Shown one piece after another: positions 1 through 7,179 of a stretch of 44,673 bases of DNA. This DNA is from Flavobacteriaceae bacterium (GTDB taxonomy: Bacteria > Bacteroidota > Bacteroidia > Flavobacteriales > Flavobacteriaceae): contig JAFMLQ010000017.1 in NCBI GenBank assembly GCA_017852075.1, forward strand, positions 1 through 44,673, given 5' to 3'. The notes under the pieces were generated by a model. The model made no database searches. It was not told where the DNA came from and saw nothing but the letters and a program-made list of their open reading frames with translations. Both the position numbers and the translations under genes were made by a program. Each line of letters starts with the position of its first letter. Within the stretch, counting starts at the first letter, position 1.

Positions 1-51
1 CGACCTCCTGAACCACAATCAGGCGCTCTAACCAACTGAGCTACAACCACC
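1..51 (-). tRNA. tRNA-His (GTG anticodon), 3' part cut by window edge
   Basis: Read on the minus strand, the sequence has the acceptor start GTGGTTG preceded by an extra G, the G-1 typical of tRNA-His. A D-arm and an anticodon stem CCTGA/TCAGG enclosing TTGTGGT follow, giving anticodon GTG. The T-arm and 3' acceptor strand lie beyond base 1. A well-formed promoter lies just upstream. Confidence 0.93.
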
Positions 52-62
52 GTTTAAAAGTG

Positions 63-92
63 CAAATTTAATTTTTTTTGAATAGCAAACAA
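63..92 (-). promoter_or_regulatory. Bacteroidota-type promoter of tRNA-His
   Basis: On the minus strand a -33 TTG (90-92) is followed after 19 bases by the -7 element TAAATTTG (63-70). This matches the TTG-N~19-TAnnTTTG pattern of Bacteroidota primary sigma factors. It sits about 12 bases upstream of the mature tRNA-His 5' end. Confidence 0.6.
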
Positions 93-115
93 GATTTTTT
101 AGATTCTATTACTTT

Positions 116-1096
116 CTATTCCATTGGAAATTTCATTCCTATTTGCTCCCGCACCTGATCCATGAGATTGATTAGATCCAAGCTGTTTTGCAAAGACCAT
201 TTGGAAGACTCAAGTTTGCCTTCTCTCAGACACTGATTCACTTCTAGGATTTCGTAAGAATAGCCTTTGCCCAGAAATTCAAATTCTTCAGAGAATCCCT
301 TTCCTTCTTTTACCAAATTGATCTTGCCTGTTTCATGCCAACGAGAATCCAAATAAATTTCTCCTGCTTCTCCGCAAATGGTGGCTCTCATGTCTTCGTG
401 ATGTGAAAAACTGGAGTACAATAAGGCTTGCACTTTGTCATAGGTCAAAATTAAAGCAGTTTGTACATCTACACCCGTAGCAAATTTAATCGCTGAAGCT
501 TGTAAAGAATTTGGCATTCCAAGTAATTGATAAGCCAAGAATAATGGGTATATACCGATATCAAGTAAACTTCCTCCCCCCTTATATGGATTGAAGAGAC
601 GAGAATCTACTCCATATTCCAATCCATTAAAACTAAAAGTTGCGTTGAGGTAGCGCATAGTACCTATTTCACCCTGAACTATCCATTGTTCAAGTTGTTC
701 AAAAGTTGGATTAAAACGTGTCCAAAGTCCTTCCATTAAAAAGGTATTATGTGTCTTTGCACAACGGATCAACTCCACTACTTGATTATGATTGATAGCA
801 AGTGGTTTTTCACATAGCACCGCTTTTTTATTTTGCATTGCAGCAAGGGCATGTGCAAAATGATCTTGGTTTAATGAAGCGATATAAATAATCTCTACTT
901 TGGGGTCGGTGTAAAGATCCTCATAGTTGCTGTAAAATCGATCTGCCCCATATTGGTCTGCAAAATCTGCGGCACGAGAAGCACTAGAGGAAGCTACTGC
1001 TTCCAACTCACAGTCAGCTACTAGCTGCAAGTCGTTTACAAATTTATGTGCAATTTTTCCTAAACCCAAAATGCCCCACTTGATTACGCGTGACAT
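116..1096 (-). CDS. Gfo/Idh/MocA family NAD(P)-dependent oxidoreductase
   Basis: This 326-residue protein is a probable soluble NAD(P)-dependent dehydrogenase acting on a sugar, polyol or related small molecule. The N-terminus has the Rossmann dinucleotide loop GILGLGKIA (residues 8-16). The family motif CEKP is at 95-98; its Lys is the conserved catalytic/NAD-contacting residue. A C-terminal GFO_IDH_MocA-like alpha/beta domain contains GGGSLLDIGIYPL at about 173-185, which supplies the substrate-side Asp/Tyr. Length is normal for the family. It is the last gene of the minus-strand operon gpx - trans-sulfuration enzyme - bshB1 - this gene, 2 bases after bshB1. The substrate cannot be read from sequence; a link to thiol or sugar metabolism is only suggested by the neighbours. 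Confidence 0.9.
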   Translation of the reverse strand: MSRVIKWGILGLGKIAHKFVNDLQLVADCELEAVASSSASRAADFADQYGADRFYSNYEDLYTDPKVEIIYIASLNQDHFAHALAAMQNKKAVLCEKPLAINHNQVVELIRCAKTHNTFLMEGLWTRFNPTFEQLEQWIVQGEIGTMRYLNATFSFNGLEYGVDSRLFNPYKGGGSLLDIGIYPLFLAYQLLGMPNSLQASAIKFATGVDVQTALILTYDKVQALLYSSFSHHEDMRATICGEAGEIYLDSRWHETGKINLVKEGKGFSEEFEFLGKGYSYEILEVNQCLREGKLESSKWSLQNSLDLINLMDQVREQIGMKFPME

Positions 1097-1098
1097 AA

Positions 1099-1821
1099 CT
1101 AACGGATTAAAGCATCTAAATTTCCTACAGAAAGAGGCTGTCTGGAAGTAAACCCTTCCCCAGCTTCAGCTCCTATCAATCGTCCAAAATTTTGAGCTCT
1201 ATACTGAACACTTTCAAGAAAATTTTTACTGCTAATAGGGGTATTCGATTCCTGAGAACTTGGATCAAAAAATTGGCTTGAATAGGCTCTAACCGACTCC
1301 ATTTTCTTTTCGAGGTATCCAGTGATATTCAATATAATATCCGGTTGAATTTCATTCCATTGGATATATTCCAAAATTAGATTTGGACGCCAAGCTTCTT
1401 GTAATTTTCCATCTTCGTCCCGCGTTTCGATCTTGGACAAACCACTCAGAAAACAAGAATCGTTTACCAAACGATTCCCCTTTCCATGGTCAATATGTCG
1501 GTCTGCTATGGCATTGCACAAAACGATTTTTGGCCGGTAGTGTCTTATTTTTAATATGATGAGACGCTGGTGTACTTCATCATTGACAAAAAATCCGTCT
1601 TTAAATTCAAGATTTTCACGCTGATGAACCCCTAAAATTGTAGCAGCAGCAGCGGCTTCTTTCTTTCTTAACTCAACCGATCCTCGGGTACCTAATTCTC
1701 CTTGGGTTAAATCTATAATCGCTACAGATTTCCCTTGAGCTACAGATAGCGCTATAGTTCCAGCACAACCTAATTCCACATCATCGGGATGGGCACCAAA
1801 TGCAAGTAGATCAACTTTCAT
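1099..1821 (-). CDS. bshB1: BshB1-type PIG-L deacetylase (bacillithiol biosynthesis)
   Basis: This 240-residue cytosolic zinc-dependent deacetylase of the PIG-L/LmbE family probably converts GlcNAc-malate to GlcN-malate, the second step of bacillithiol synthesis. The zinc motif AHPDD is at residues 10-14 (ligands His11 and Asp14) and HIDH is at 109-112 (third ligand His112). The opening MKVDLLAFGAHPDDVELGC is characteristic of BshB1 rather than of general PIG-L enzymes. The start ATG overlaps the stop codon of the upstream trans-sulfuration gene by one base (TAATG), which implies translational coupling. Alternative: another LmbE deacetylase, but the BshB1-like N-terminus and the thiol-gene context make that less likely. 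Confidence 0.9.
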   Translation of the reverse strand: MKVDLLAFGAHPDDVELGCAGTIALSVAQGKSVAIIDLTQGELGTRGSVELRKKEAAAAATILGVHQRENLEFKDGFFVNDEVHQRLIILKIRHYRPKIVLCNAIADRHIDHGKGNRLVNDSCFLSGLSKIETRDEDGKLQEAWRPNLILEYIQWNEIQPDIILNITGYLEKKMESVRAYSSQFFDPSSQESNTPISSKNFLESVQYRAQNFGRLIGAEAGEGFTSRQPLSVGNLDALIR

Positions 1822-2969
1822 TAGCTTTGTTGGTTTACAGATTGTAATAGATCAGCTTTCAAATCTTCTATAGCTTCAATTCCCGTTGAAAAACGAATCG
1901 TTTGAGAATTGATTCCTTGTGCAATTCGTTCCTCTTCGGTCAACAACGCATGAGAAGTCAATCGAGGACTCAATGCAGTACTTTCAATTCCTGCTAAACT
2001 CATAGTTGGTTTGATCAATTTTAACCCCAAAAGGAATTGTTTACAATCCAAGTTAGGAGCCAAATCAAAAGTTAACATTCCCCCAAAACCCTTCATTTGT
2101 TTTTTGGCAATTTCGTGATCTGGATGTTGTGGCAGTCCTGGGTAATAAACCTTCGCTACCCAATCTTGACTATTTAAGAATTCAGCGAGTAACTGTGCAT
2201 TCTGGTTTTGTGCTTGTACTCTTAGGAAAAGTGTTTTTATACTCCGCTCTAACAGCCAGACTGTATAATCGCTTAAACTTCCACCAAAATTCTTGGCGGA
2301 GTCAAAAACGCGATCGATTGTGGCTTGGGAACCCAAAACCGCTCCGGCACATATATCACTGTGACCTCCCAAATACTTCGTTGCGCTGTGTAAAACAACA
2401 TCAATACCAAAAGCTATAGGGTTTTGATTTACCGGACTTGCAAACGTATTATCAATCATAGTCCATATACCTGCTTTTTTAGCTAGCATACTAATAGACT
2501 CCAAATCAATAATCTTTAGGGTGGGGTTACTGGGTGTCTCAATATAGATTCCCTGTGTATTATCTCGAATTTCATTTTCAAAATCAGAGGCTTTTATTCC
2601 TGATGTAAAACTGTATTGGATTCCGTATTTAGGAAATTCGTGTTTGATAAAATTTCGAGTACCCCCATAGAGATCATCTTGAAATACAACATGATCCCCA
2701 GATTTCAAATGAGACAATAAAGCCGTACTAATAGCCGCCATACCCGAACCAAAAATCATCCCTGCTTCTGCTCCTTCTAAAGCAGCAATTTTTTGGGCCA
2801 AGCCACGTTGGTTGGGGGTGTTGAAATATCTTGGGTATTGGTTGATCTCAACATCATTGAACGCATATGAGGAAGACATATAGAGGGGTGAAATTGATCC
2901 TCCATATTGCTCGTCTTTGAGCTGCCCAGCATGAACACATAAGGTTTTAAAATCTGCGCTTTCCTTCAT
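1821..2969 (-). CDS. Cys/Met metabolism PLP-dependent trans-sulfuration enzyme
   Basis: This 382-residue fold-type I PLP enzyme is of the cystathionine gamma-synthase/gamma-lyase/methionine gamma-lyase family. The PLP Schiff-base Lys is Lys198 in HSATKYLGGHSD. The phosphate-binding GSGMAAIS segment is at 74-81 and IDNTFASP, whose Asp binds the PLP ring nitrogen, is at 172-179. An SLAGIESTALSPRLTSH region near the C-terminus holds the substrate-carboxylate Arg. Sequence alone does not separate synthase from lyase. Its place directly upstream of bshB1 (one-base overlap) and 1 base downstream of a peroxidase gene favours supply of cysteine for bacillithiol, but this is inference. The segment YPRYFNTPNQ replaces the more usual Tyr-Ser-Arg-x-x-NPT of many family members. 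Confidence 0.88.
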   Translation of the reverse strand: MKESADFKTLCVHAGQLKDEQYGGSISPLYMSSSYAFNDVEINQYPRYFNTPNQRGLAQKIAALEGAEAGMIFGSGMAAISTALLSHLKSGDHVVFQDDLYGGTRNFIKHEFPKYGIQYSFTSGIKASDFENEIRDNTQGIYIETPSNPTLKIIDLESISMLAKKAGIWTMIDNTFASPVNQNPIAFGIDVVLHSATKYLGGHSDICAGAVLGSQATIDRVFDSAKNFGGSLSDYTVWLLERSIKTLFLRVQAQNQNAQLLAEFLNSQDWVAKVYYPGLPQHPDHEIAKKQMKGFGGMLTFDLAPNLDCKQFLLGLKLIKPTMSLAGIESTALSPRLTSHALLTEEERIAQGINSQTIRFSTGIEAIEDLKADLLQSVNQQS

Positions 2970-2970
2970 T

Positions 2971-3522
2971 TTAGTTTTCGATCCATGAGATTACGGTTGG
3001 ATCATCGGGTAGAGTTCTAGGAGAAATTACTTTTGCCAAACGTCCATCCGGATTGATTAAATACTTCTGAAAATTCCAAGAAACACTCGAACTGATTACA
3101 CCGTTTTTAGATTCGCTGGTTAAAAATTGATATATAGGATGCATTTTATTTCCTTTCACCGAAATTTTACTCATCATGGGAAAAGTCACTCCATAGTTTT
3201 TTTCACAAAAAACAGCTATTTCTTCATCGGTACCAGGTTCCTGAAATAAAAAGTTATTTGCTGGGAAACCAATAATTACAAAATCTTTGTCTCCGTATTT
3301 TTCGTACAATGCTTGTAGTTGCTTGTATTGAGGGGTTAAGCCACATTTTGAGGCTGTATTGACAATCATGATTTTTTTACCTTGTAGGGAGCTAAAATCA
3401 AATTCTTCTCCTTCTAAACTAGTCACTTTAAATTGATAAATTGTATGGTCATTGTTTTTTTGATCTTGAGCATTGAGTGTTGAAATCATTAGTGTGATAA
3501 GTATAAAGTTTATTAGTTTCAT
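2971..3522 (-). CDS. Exported Cys-type glutathione peroxidase (probably thioredoxin-dependent)
   Basis: This 183-residue peroxidase reduces H2O2 or lipid hydroperoxides. A signal peptide occupies residues 1-19 (MKLINFILITLMISTLNAQ), so it probably acts in the periplasm. The peroxidatic residue is Cys60 in NTASKCG rather than selenocysteine. Gln94 (FQEPG), Trp149 and Asn150 (WNF) complete the catalytic tetrad. Cys106 in VFCEKNYGVTFP occupies the resolving-Cys position of thioredoxin-dependent 2-Cys GPx enzymes such as yeast Gpx3, so thioredoxin or a similar dithiol protein is the likelier reductant. The usual FPC motif reads FPA. It is the first gene of the operon with the trans-sulfuration enzyme and bshB1; I see no clear -7 element upstream. 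Confidence 0.9.
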   Translation of the reverse strand: MKLINFILITLMISTLNAQDQKNNDHTIYQFKVTSLEGEEFDFSSLQGKKIMIVNTASKCGLTPQYKQLQALYEKYGDKDFVIIGFPANNFLFQEPGTDEEIAVFCEKNYGVTFPMMSKISVKGNKMHPIYQFLTSESKNGVISSSVSWNFQKYLINPDGRLAKVISPRTLPDDPTVISWIEN

Positions 3523-3582
3523 CTCGCATTTTTATTTGTCTAAAGGTCGCTGATTTCTTGCAAAGAAAAAAATCTAAAAATA

Positions 3583-3867
3583 TCAGACAACTTCGGCACT
3601 TAAGCCTTCTTCTAAAAGTGCAGTACATTTGGGTATTAATTCTTCCAAAGCTCCTGTTTTTACACTACATTTTCCTGAGTAATGAACGATATAGGCACAT
3701 TGTTCAGCTTGCAAATAGGAATGCTCACAAATCTTCACAAGACACTCAATAACGTGATCAAAAGTATTGACGTCATCATTGTAAAGAATGATTTCATGTT
3801 CTTTTTTTTCAAGTGTATCTACTTGCTCTATTTCAAGAGGAGTAATTTTTGGAGATTCTTCACTCAT
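3583..3867 (-). CDS. clpS: ATP-dependent Clp protease adaptor ClpS
   Basis: This 94-residue adaptor binds the N-domain of a Clp ATPase and delivers proteins bearing N-degrons. The conserved ligand-pocket segment YNDDVNTFDHV is at residues 29-39 (Asp31, Asp32, Asn34), followed by CEHS with the pocket His49, then QAEQCAYIVHYSGK. I chose the ATG at 3867 because the protein then begins MSEESPKITP with an acidic, unstructured N-terminal arm as in other ClpS. A longer frame to 3927 would only copy sequence inside prmA. The start overlaps the 3' end of prmA by 8 bases, so translation is probably coupled. Last gene of the DUF1599-permease-tpiA-prmA-clpS operon. Confidence 0.93.
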   Translation of the reverse strand: MSEESPKITPLEIEQVDTLEKKEHEIILYNDDVNTFDHVIECLVKICEHSYLQAEQCAYIVHYSGKCSVKTGALEELIPKCTALLEEGLSAEVV

Positions 3868-4696
3868 TAGTACATCGTAGCGCACACCAAGATTCTTTTT
3901 GTTTACTTTCTTCGATTTGAAGACCAAATCGTCTGCAGCTTTCCTCTAAAATAGGGATATCTTCTTTATAAAATCCTGACAGAAGTAAATTTCCCTTCGG
4001 CAGCAATCCTTTTGCATAAGCAGGAAGCTGATCCACAAGAACATTTCGGTTGATATTGGCAAAAATAAGGTCAAAGAAAGGTTCTTCTCTATTAATTTTG
4101 TCGCCTAAACTTACGGCAATATTATTACAATAGTTAACATCAACGTTTTCTTTTGTGTTTTCAACACACCAAGGGTCATGATCGATAGCTTCAACTGTTT
4201 TTGCTCCCATTTTTGAAGCCAAAATTGCTAGTATTCCTGAGCCACATCCCATATCGAGAACCTTTTTGTCTTTAAAATCTAGCGACAATGCAAATTCCAA
4301 CATCAAATGGGTCGTTTGATGATGGCCGGTTCCAAAACTCATTTTAGGATTGATAATCAATTCGTATTTACTGTCAAAAGAGGGATGAAAATCAGCTCGA
4401 ATTACACACTCTGAGTTAATTTTTACCGGCTGAAATGACGCTTCCCATTTGGCATTCCAGTTTACAGGTTCAATGGAACGAAACGTATATTGAATTTCTA
4501 CTTCTTTATTTTTCAACAATAGAATTGAGGAGAGAAAAGAATCAAAATGATCCGATTCAGGAACAAAAGCATTTAATCCAGAGTCAGACATTTCAAAGCT
4601 TTCGAAAGGAAGGTCTTGGAGCTGGGCAAGTAAAATTTCATCCCAAGGTGATTTGGGCGAAATAGTAAAATAATATCCGATGTAGGTTTGGGTCAT
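3860..4696 (-). CDS. prmA: Ribosomal protein L11 methyltransferase PrmA
   Basis: This 278-residue SAM-dependent methyltransferase trimethylates ribosomal protein L11 at Lys and N-terminal positions. The N-terminal substrate-recognition domain spans about residues 1-80. The family motif PKMSFGTGHHQTT follows at 118-130, then SAM motif I VLDMGCGSGIL at 147-157. IFANINRNVL near residue 211 is the PrmA NxNxxxL motif. Length is normal for Bacteroidota PrmA, which is shorter than the E. coli enzyme. The start ATG is immediately adjacent to the tpiA stop with no gap, and the stop overlaps the clpS start. Confidence 0.93.
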   Translation of the reverse strand: MTQTYIGYYFTISPKSPWDEILLAQLQDLPFESFEMSDSGLNAFVPESDHFDSFLSSILLLKNKEVEIQYTFRSIEPVNWNAKWEASFQPVKINSECVIRADFHPSFDSKYELIINPKMSFGTGHHQTTHLMLEFALSLDFKDKKVLDMGCGSGILAILASKMGAKTVEAIDHDPWCVENTKENVDVNYCNNIAVSLGDKINREEPFFDLIFANINRNVLVDQLPAYAKGLLPKGNLLLSGFYKEDIPILEESCRRFGLQIEESKQKESWCALRCTNE

Positions 4697-5446
4697 TTAA
4701 AAAGCATTGACAATATCCATAAAATCATCTGCTTTTAAAGATGCCCCACCTATCAATCCTCCATCCACGTCTGCACCAGCAAAAATTTCTTGAGCATTGT
4801 TAGGTTTAACACTACCGCCGTAAAGAATTGAAACAGCATTGGCTATGGTAGAGTCATAATTTGCTGCAATTAGACTTCGGATATATGCGTGCATTTCTTG
4901 AGCCTGAGCAGGAGAGGCAGTCTCTCCTGTACCGATCGCCCATACAGGTTCATATGCCAGAATGATTTGTTTCCAAGCCGAAGCAGGGAGATCAAAAAGT
5001 GCCACTTTTAGTTGTCTTTCTACAACTTCAAAATGGGTGTTGGACCGGCGTTCGTCGAGTTCTTCACCAAAACAAAAAATCACTTCCATACCCGCGTCCA
5101 AAGCCGATTTTACTTTTTCTGCTAACAACGCATCGGTTTCATGAAAAAGGGAACGCCTTTCAGAATGCCCAAGAATTACCGTATGAATTCCGACACCTTT
5201 CAACATAGAAGCAGAAACTTCTCCAGTGTAAGCTCCAGAAACAGCAGCACTCATGTTTTGAGCTACCACAGAAATGGCTTCTCCTTTTAAAAGAGTAGTG
5301 CTTTGAGAAAGCTGAGTAAAAGCTGGGGCTACCATAACCCGTACGTCCTCAGGTTTTTTAAAAGATTTTAGTTGAGTTAGTAAAAACTCTGTTTCAGCAG
5401 AATCATTGTTCATTTTCCAATTTCCTGCTACAATTTTATTTCTCAT
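4697..5446 (-). CDS. tpiA: Triosephosphate isomerase
   Basis: This 249-residue TIM-barrel enzyme interconverts dihydroxyacetone phosphate and glyceraldehyde 3-phosphate in glycolysis and gluconeogenesis. Lys11 in GNWKMN is the substrate-binding lysine. GHSERR near residue 93 contains the electrophilic His, YEPVWAIGTG near 165 contains the catalytic Glu and the flexible loop 6, and ILYGGSVKPNN near 207 forms the phosphate loop. Length is standard. It begins 3 bases after the permease gene and abuts prmA, so it is co-transcribed within this operon. Confidence 0.97.
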   Translation of the reverse strand: MRNKIVAGNWKMNNDSAETEFLLTQLKSFKKPEDVRVMVAPAFTQLSQSTTLLKGEAISVVAQNMSAAVSGAYTGEVSASMLKGVGIHTVILGHSERRSLFHETDALLAEKVKSALDAGMEVIFCFGEELDERRSNTHFEVVERQLKVALFDLPASAWKQIILAYEPVWAIGTGETASPAQAQEMHAYIRSLIAANYDSTIANAVSILYGGSVKPNNAQEIFAGADVDGGLIGGASLKADDFMDIVNAF

Positions 5447-5449
5447 GTC

Positions 5450-6523
5450 TTAGGTGGTTTTTATTCTTGGATCAAGATAACTATATAATAAATCGACCAC
5501 AATATTAATGATTATAAAGAGAAAGGCAATAACAATAACTGAGCCCATTACTACGGGAATATCCAGTTGATTCAACGCCTCTACAATTTCTTTTCCAAGT
5601 CCCTTCCATCCAAAAATATATTCTACGAATATAGCACCTGCCAAAAGGGAGGCAAACCAACCTGAAACAGCAGTTATCACGGGATTGAGTGCATTTTTTA
5701 GAGCGTGATAAAAAATCACTTGATATTTAGATAATCCTTTGGAGTAAGCAGTTCTTATGTAGTCCTGAGAAAGTACCTCCAATAGATTGCTACGCATCAA
5801 TTGTGTAATCACAGCCAGGGGACGAATTCCCAACACAAAAGAGGGCAAAATCAAATTTTTCCAGACGATCTGATAAGATTCTCCAAAATCATCCAATTCA
5901 TAGAGGCTTCCCGTCATATTTAAATGGGTAACGGAATTTAATACATAACCGAAAAACCAAGAAAACAAAATCGCGCTAAAAAACGAGGGAACACTCATCC
6001 CTAGAGTACTCAATATGAGTAAAGTTTTGTCCAACCAGTGATCTTTAAATAAGGTAGCCAAAATTCCCAAAAACACACCAAGAATAATCGCTATGAGCAT
6101 TGAGGAAAAAGCCAAAACTGCAGTATTTGGAAGCGTTTCTTTCAAAATTTCAGAAATGGGCTTCCCTCTTTTTTGATAAGAAGTACGAAAATATGGGTAT
6201 TTAAGTAAGAGTAAATTTTCTGTTCCTTTATACAATACAACTCCTCCATAGGTTGCTGCATTATAATGCGCAAATGATTGAAGGTCAATTGGGTGAAAAG
6301 AAACAGGAGAAAGATCGTTTAAATAATAAAAATACTGTTGATATAGAGGTAGATCAAATCCAAATTTTGCTTTAACTACTTCTAATTGTGCACTGTCTTC
6401 ATTTTGATCCAACATCATTTGGGCAGGATCCCCAGGAAGCACAGTAAAAAGAAAAAAAACCAAACTTGCAACTCCGAAAAGTGCTAGAAAACCTTGGATT
6501 ATTTTACTCGTGATAAAGAGCAT
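5450..6523 (-). CDS. DppB/OppB-type ABC transporter permease (orphan)
   Basis: This 357-residue inner-membrane permease of the peptide/nickel binding-protein-dependent transport family has about six membrane helices. It has the first transmembrane helix and FTVLPGDPAQMML segment of DppB proteins. The cytoplasmic EAA loop that contacts the ATPase is seen around DYIRTAYSKGLSKYQVIFYHALKNALNP. The C-terminus is hydrophobic and ends in LLYSYLDPRIK. A periplasmic insert at about residues 55-125 follows the first helix. No DppC, ATPase or solute-binding gene is nearby, so its partners must be encoded elsewhere. Its start overlaps the DUF1599 gene stop by one base (TAATG) and its end lies 3 bases from tpiA. 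Confidence 0.9.
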   Translation of the reverse strand: MLFITSKIIQGFLALFGVASLVFFLFTVLPGDPAQMMLDQNEDSAQLEVVKAKFGFDLPLYQQYFYYLNDLSPVSFHPIDLQSFAHYNAATYGGVVLYKGTENLLLLKYPYFRTSYQKRGKPISEILKETLPNTAVLAFSSMLIAIILGVFLGILATLFKDHWLDKTLLILSTLGMSVPSFFSAILFSWFFGYVLNSVTHLNMTGSLYELDDFGESYQIVWKNLILPSFVLGIRPLAVITQLMRSNLLEVLSQDYIRTAYSKGLSKYQVIFYHALKNALNPVITAVSGWFASLLAGAIFVEYIFGWKGLGKEIVEALNQLDIPVVMGSVIVIAFLFIIINIVVDLLYSYLDPRIKTT

Positions 6524-7059
6524 TAATCCTTTAGATGAATGAGTGCGAAAATGGCATAGTTAACCATGTCATGGTAATTGGCATCAATCCCTTCGCTTAT
6601 CAAAGTTTTTCCTTGATTTTCTTCAATTTGTTTCACACGAAGAAGTTTTTGTAAAATCAAATCTGTAAGTGAACTGACACGCATGTCACGCCAAGCCTCA
6701 CCGTAGTCATGGTTTTTATTGAGCATCAACTCATAAATAATTTGTATTTGCTCATCATACAGCACTAATGCTTCTTTTAAATCCAAATCAACTTGTTCAG
6801 AAACGCCCAACTTAATCTGAATCAACGCCATCACACTGTAGTTTACAATTCCAATAAACTCGGACACTTCTCCTTCGTCCACTTTCCTTTCGCTTTGGGT
6901 TTGTAAACTTCGAATACGCTGCGCTTTGATAAAGATTTGATCCGTAAGAGATGGAAGTCTGAGAATTCTCCATGCGGCTCCATAATCCGACATTTTTTTT
7001 TCAAATAAAGAGCGGCATTGGGAAACAATTTCCTGATACTCCTTTTGGGTAGCTTCCAT
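6523..7059 (-). CDS. DUF1599 protein with two tandem copies of the domain
   Basis: This 178-residue soluble protein has unknown function. It contains two copies of a unit of about 75 residues. Copy one has KKMSDYGAAWRILRLPSLTDQI (21-42) and VNYSVMALIQIK (72-83). Copy two has NKNHDYGEAWRDMRVSSLTDLI (114-135) and VNYAIFALIHLK (166-177). The shared DYGxAWRxxRxxSLTD core is the DUF1599 signature. I chose the ATG at 7059 (MEATQKEYQE) because a longer frame to 7188 adds no domain and would run into the divergent folP gene. It heads the operon with permease, tpiA, prmA and clpS. A nucleotide- or metal-binding role is possible from the helical repeats, but nothing in the sequence proves it. Confidence 0.85.
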   Translation of the reverse strand: MEATQKEYQEIVSQCRSLFEKKMSDYGAAWRILRLPSLTDQIFIKAQRIRSLQTQSERKVDEGEVSEFIGIVNYSVMALIQIKLGVSEQVDLDLKEALVLYDEQIQIIYELMLNKNHDYGEAWRDMRVSSLTDLILQKLLRVKQIEENQGKTLISEGIDANYHDMVNYAIFALIHLKD

Positions 7060-7073
7060 TTCAATTAAATTTG
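7045..7073 (+). promoter_or_regulatory. Promoter for folP-cdaA
   Basis: A -33 TTG (7045-7047) and a -7 TAAATTTG (7066-7073) are separated by 18 bases on the plus strand. Transcription would begin near 7080. The element overlaps the start of the divergent DUF1599 gene, so the two transcription units could interfere with each other. Confidence 0.5.
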
Positions 7074-7179
7074 CTATAAATTTCGAATATATTTTTAAAT
7101 CATTCATTAAACCCAACCATAAGTTATCAAAAAGAATATCACATCTCAACCGATTCGTATTCGGGAACAACTGATTGAT

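Noticed and set aside
61-115. Possible terminator for the Gfo/Idh/MocA operon formed by AATAG/CTATT.
   Set aside because: The stem is only five A/T-rich pairs with a long loop and no following T run on the minus strand. The site is better explained as the tRNA-His promoter.
3868-3927. Longer ClpS reading frame starting at 3927.
   Set aside because: The extra 20 residues come from prmA coding sequence in another frame. The ATG at 3867 gives a standard ClpS with an 8-base overlap.
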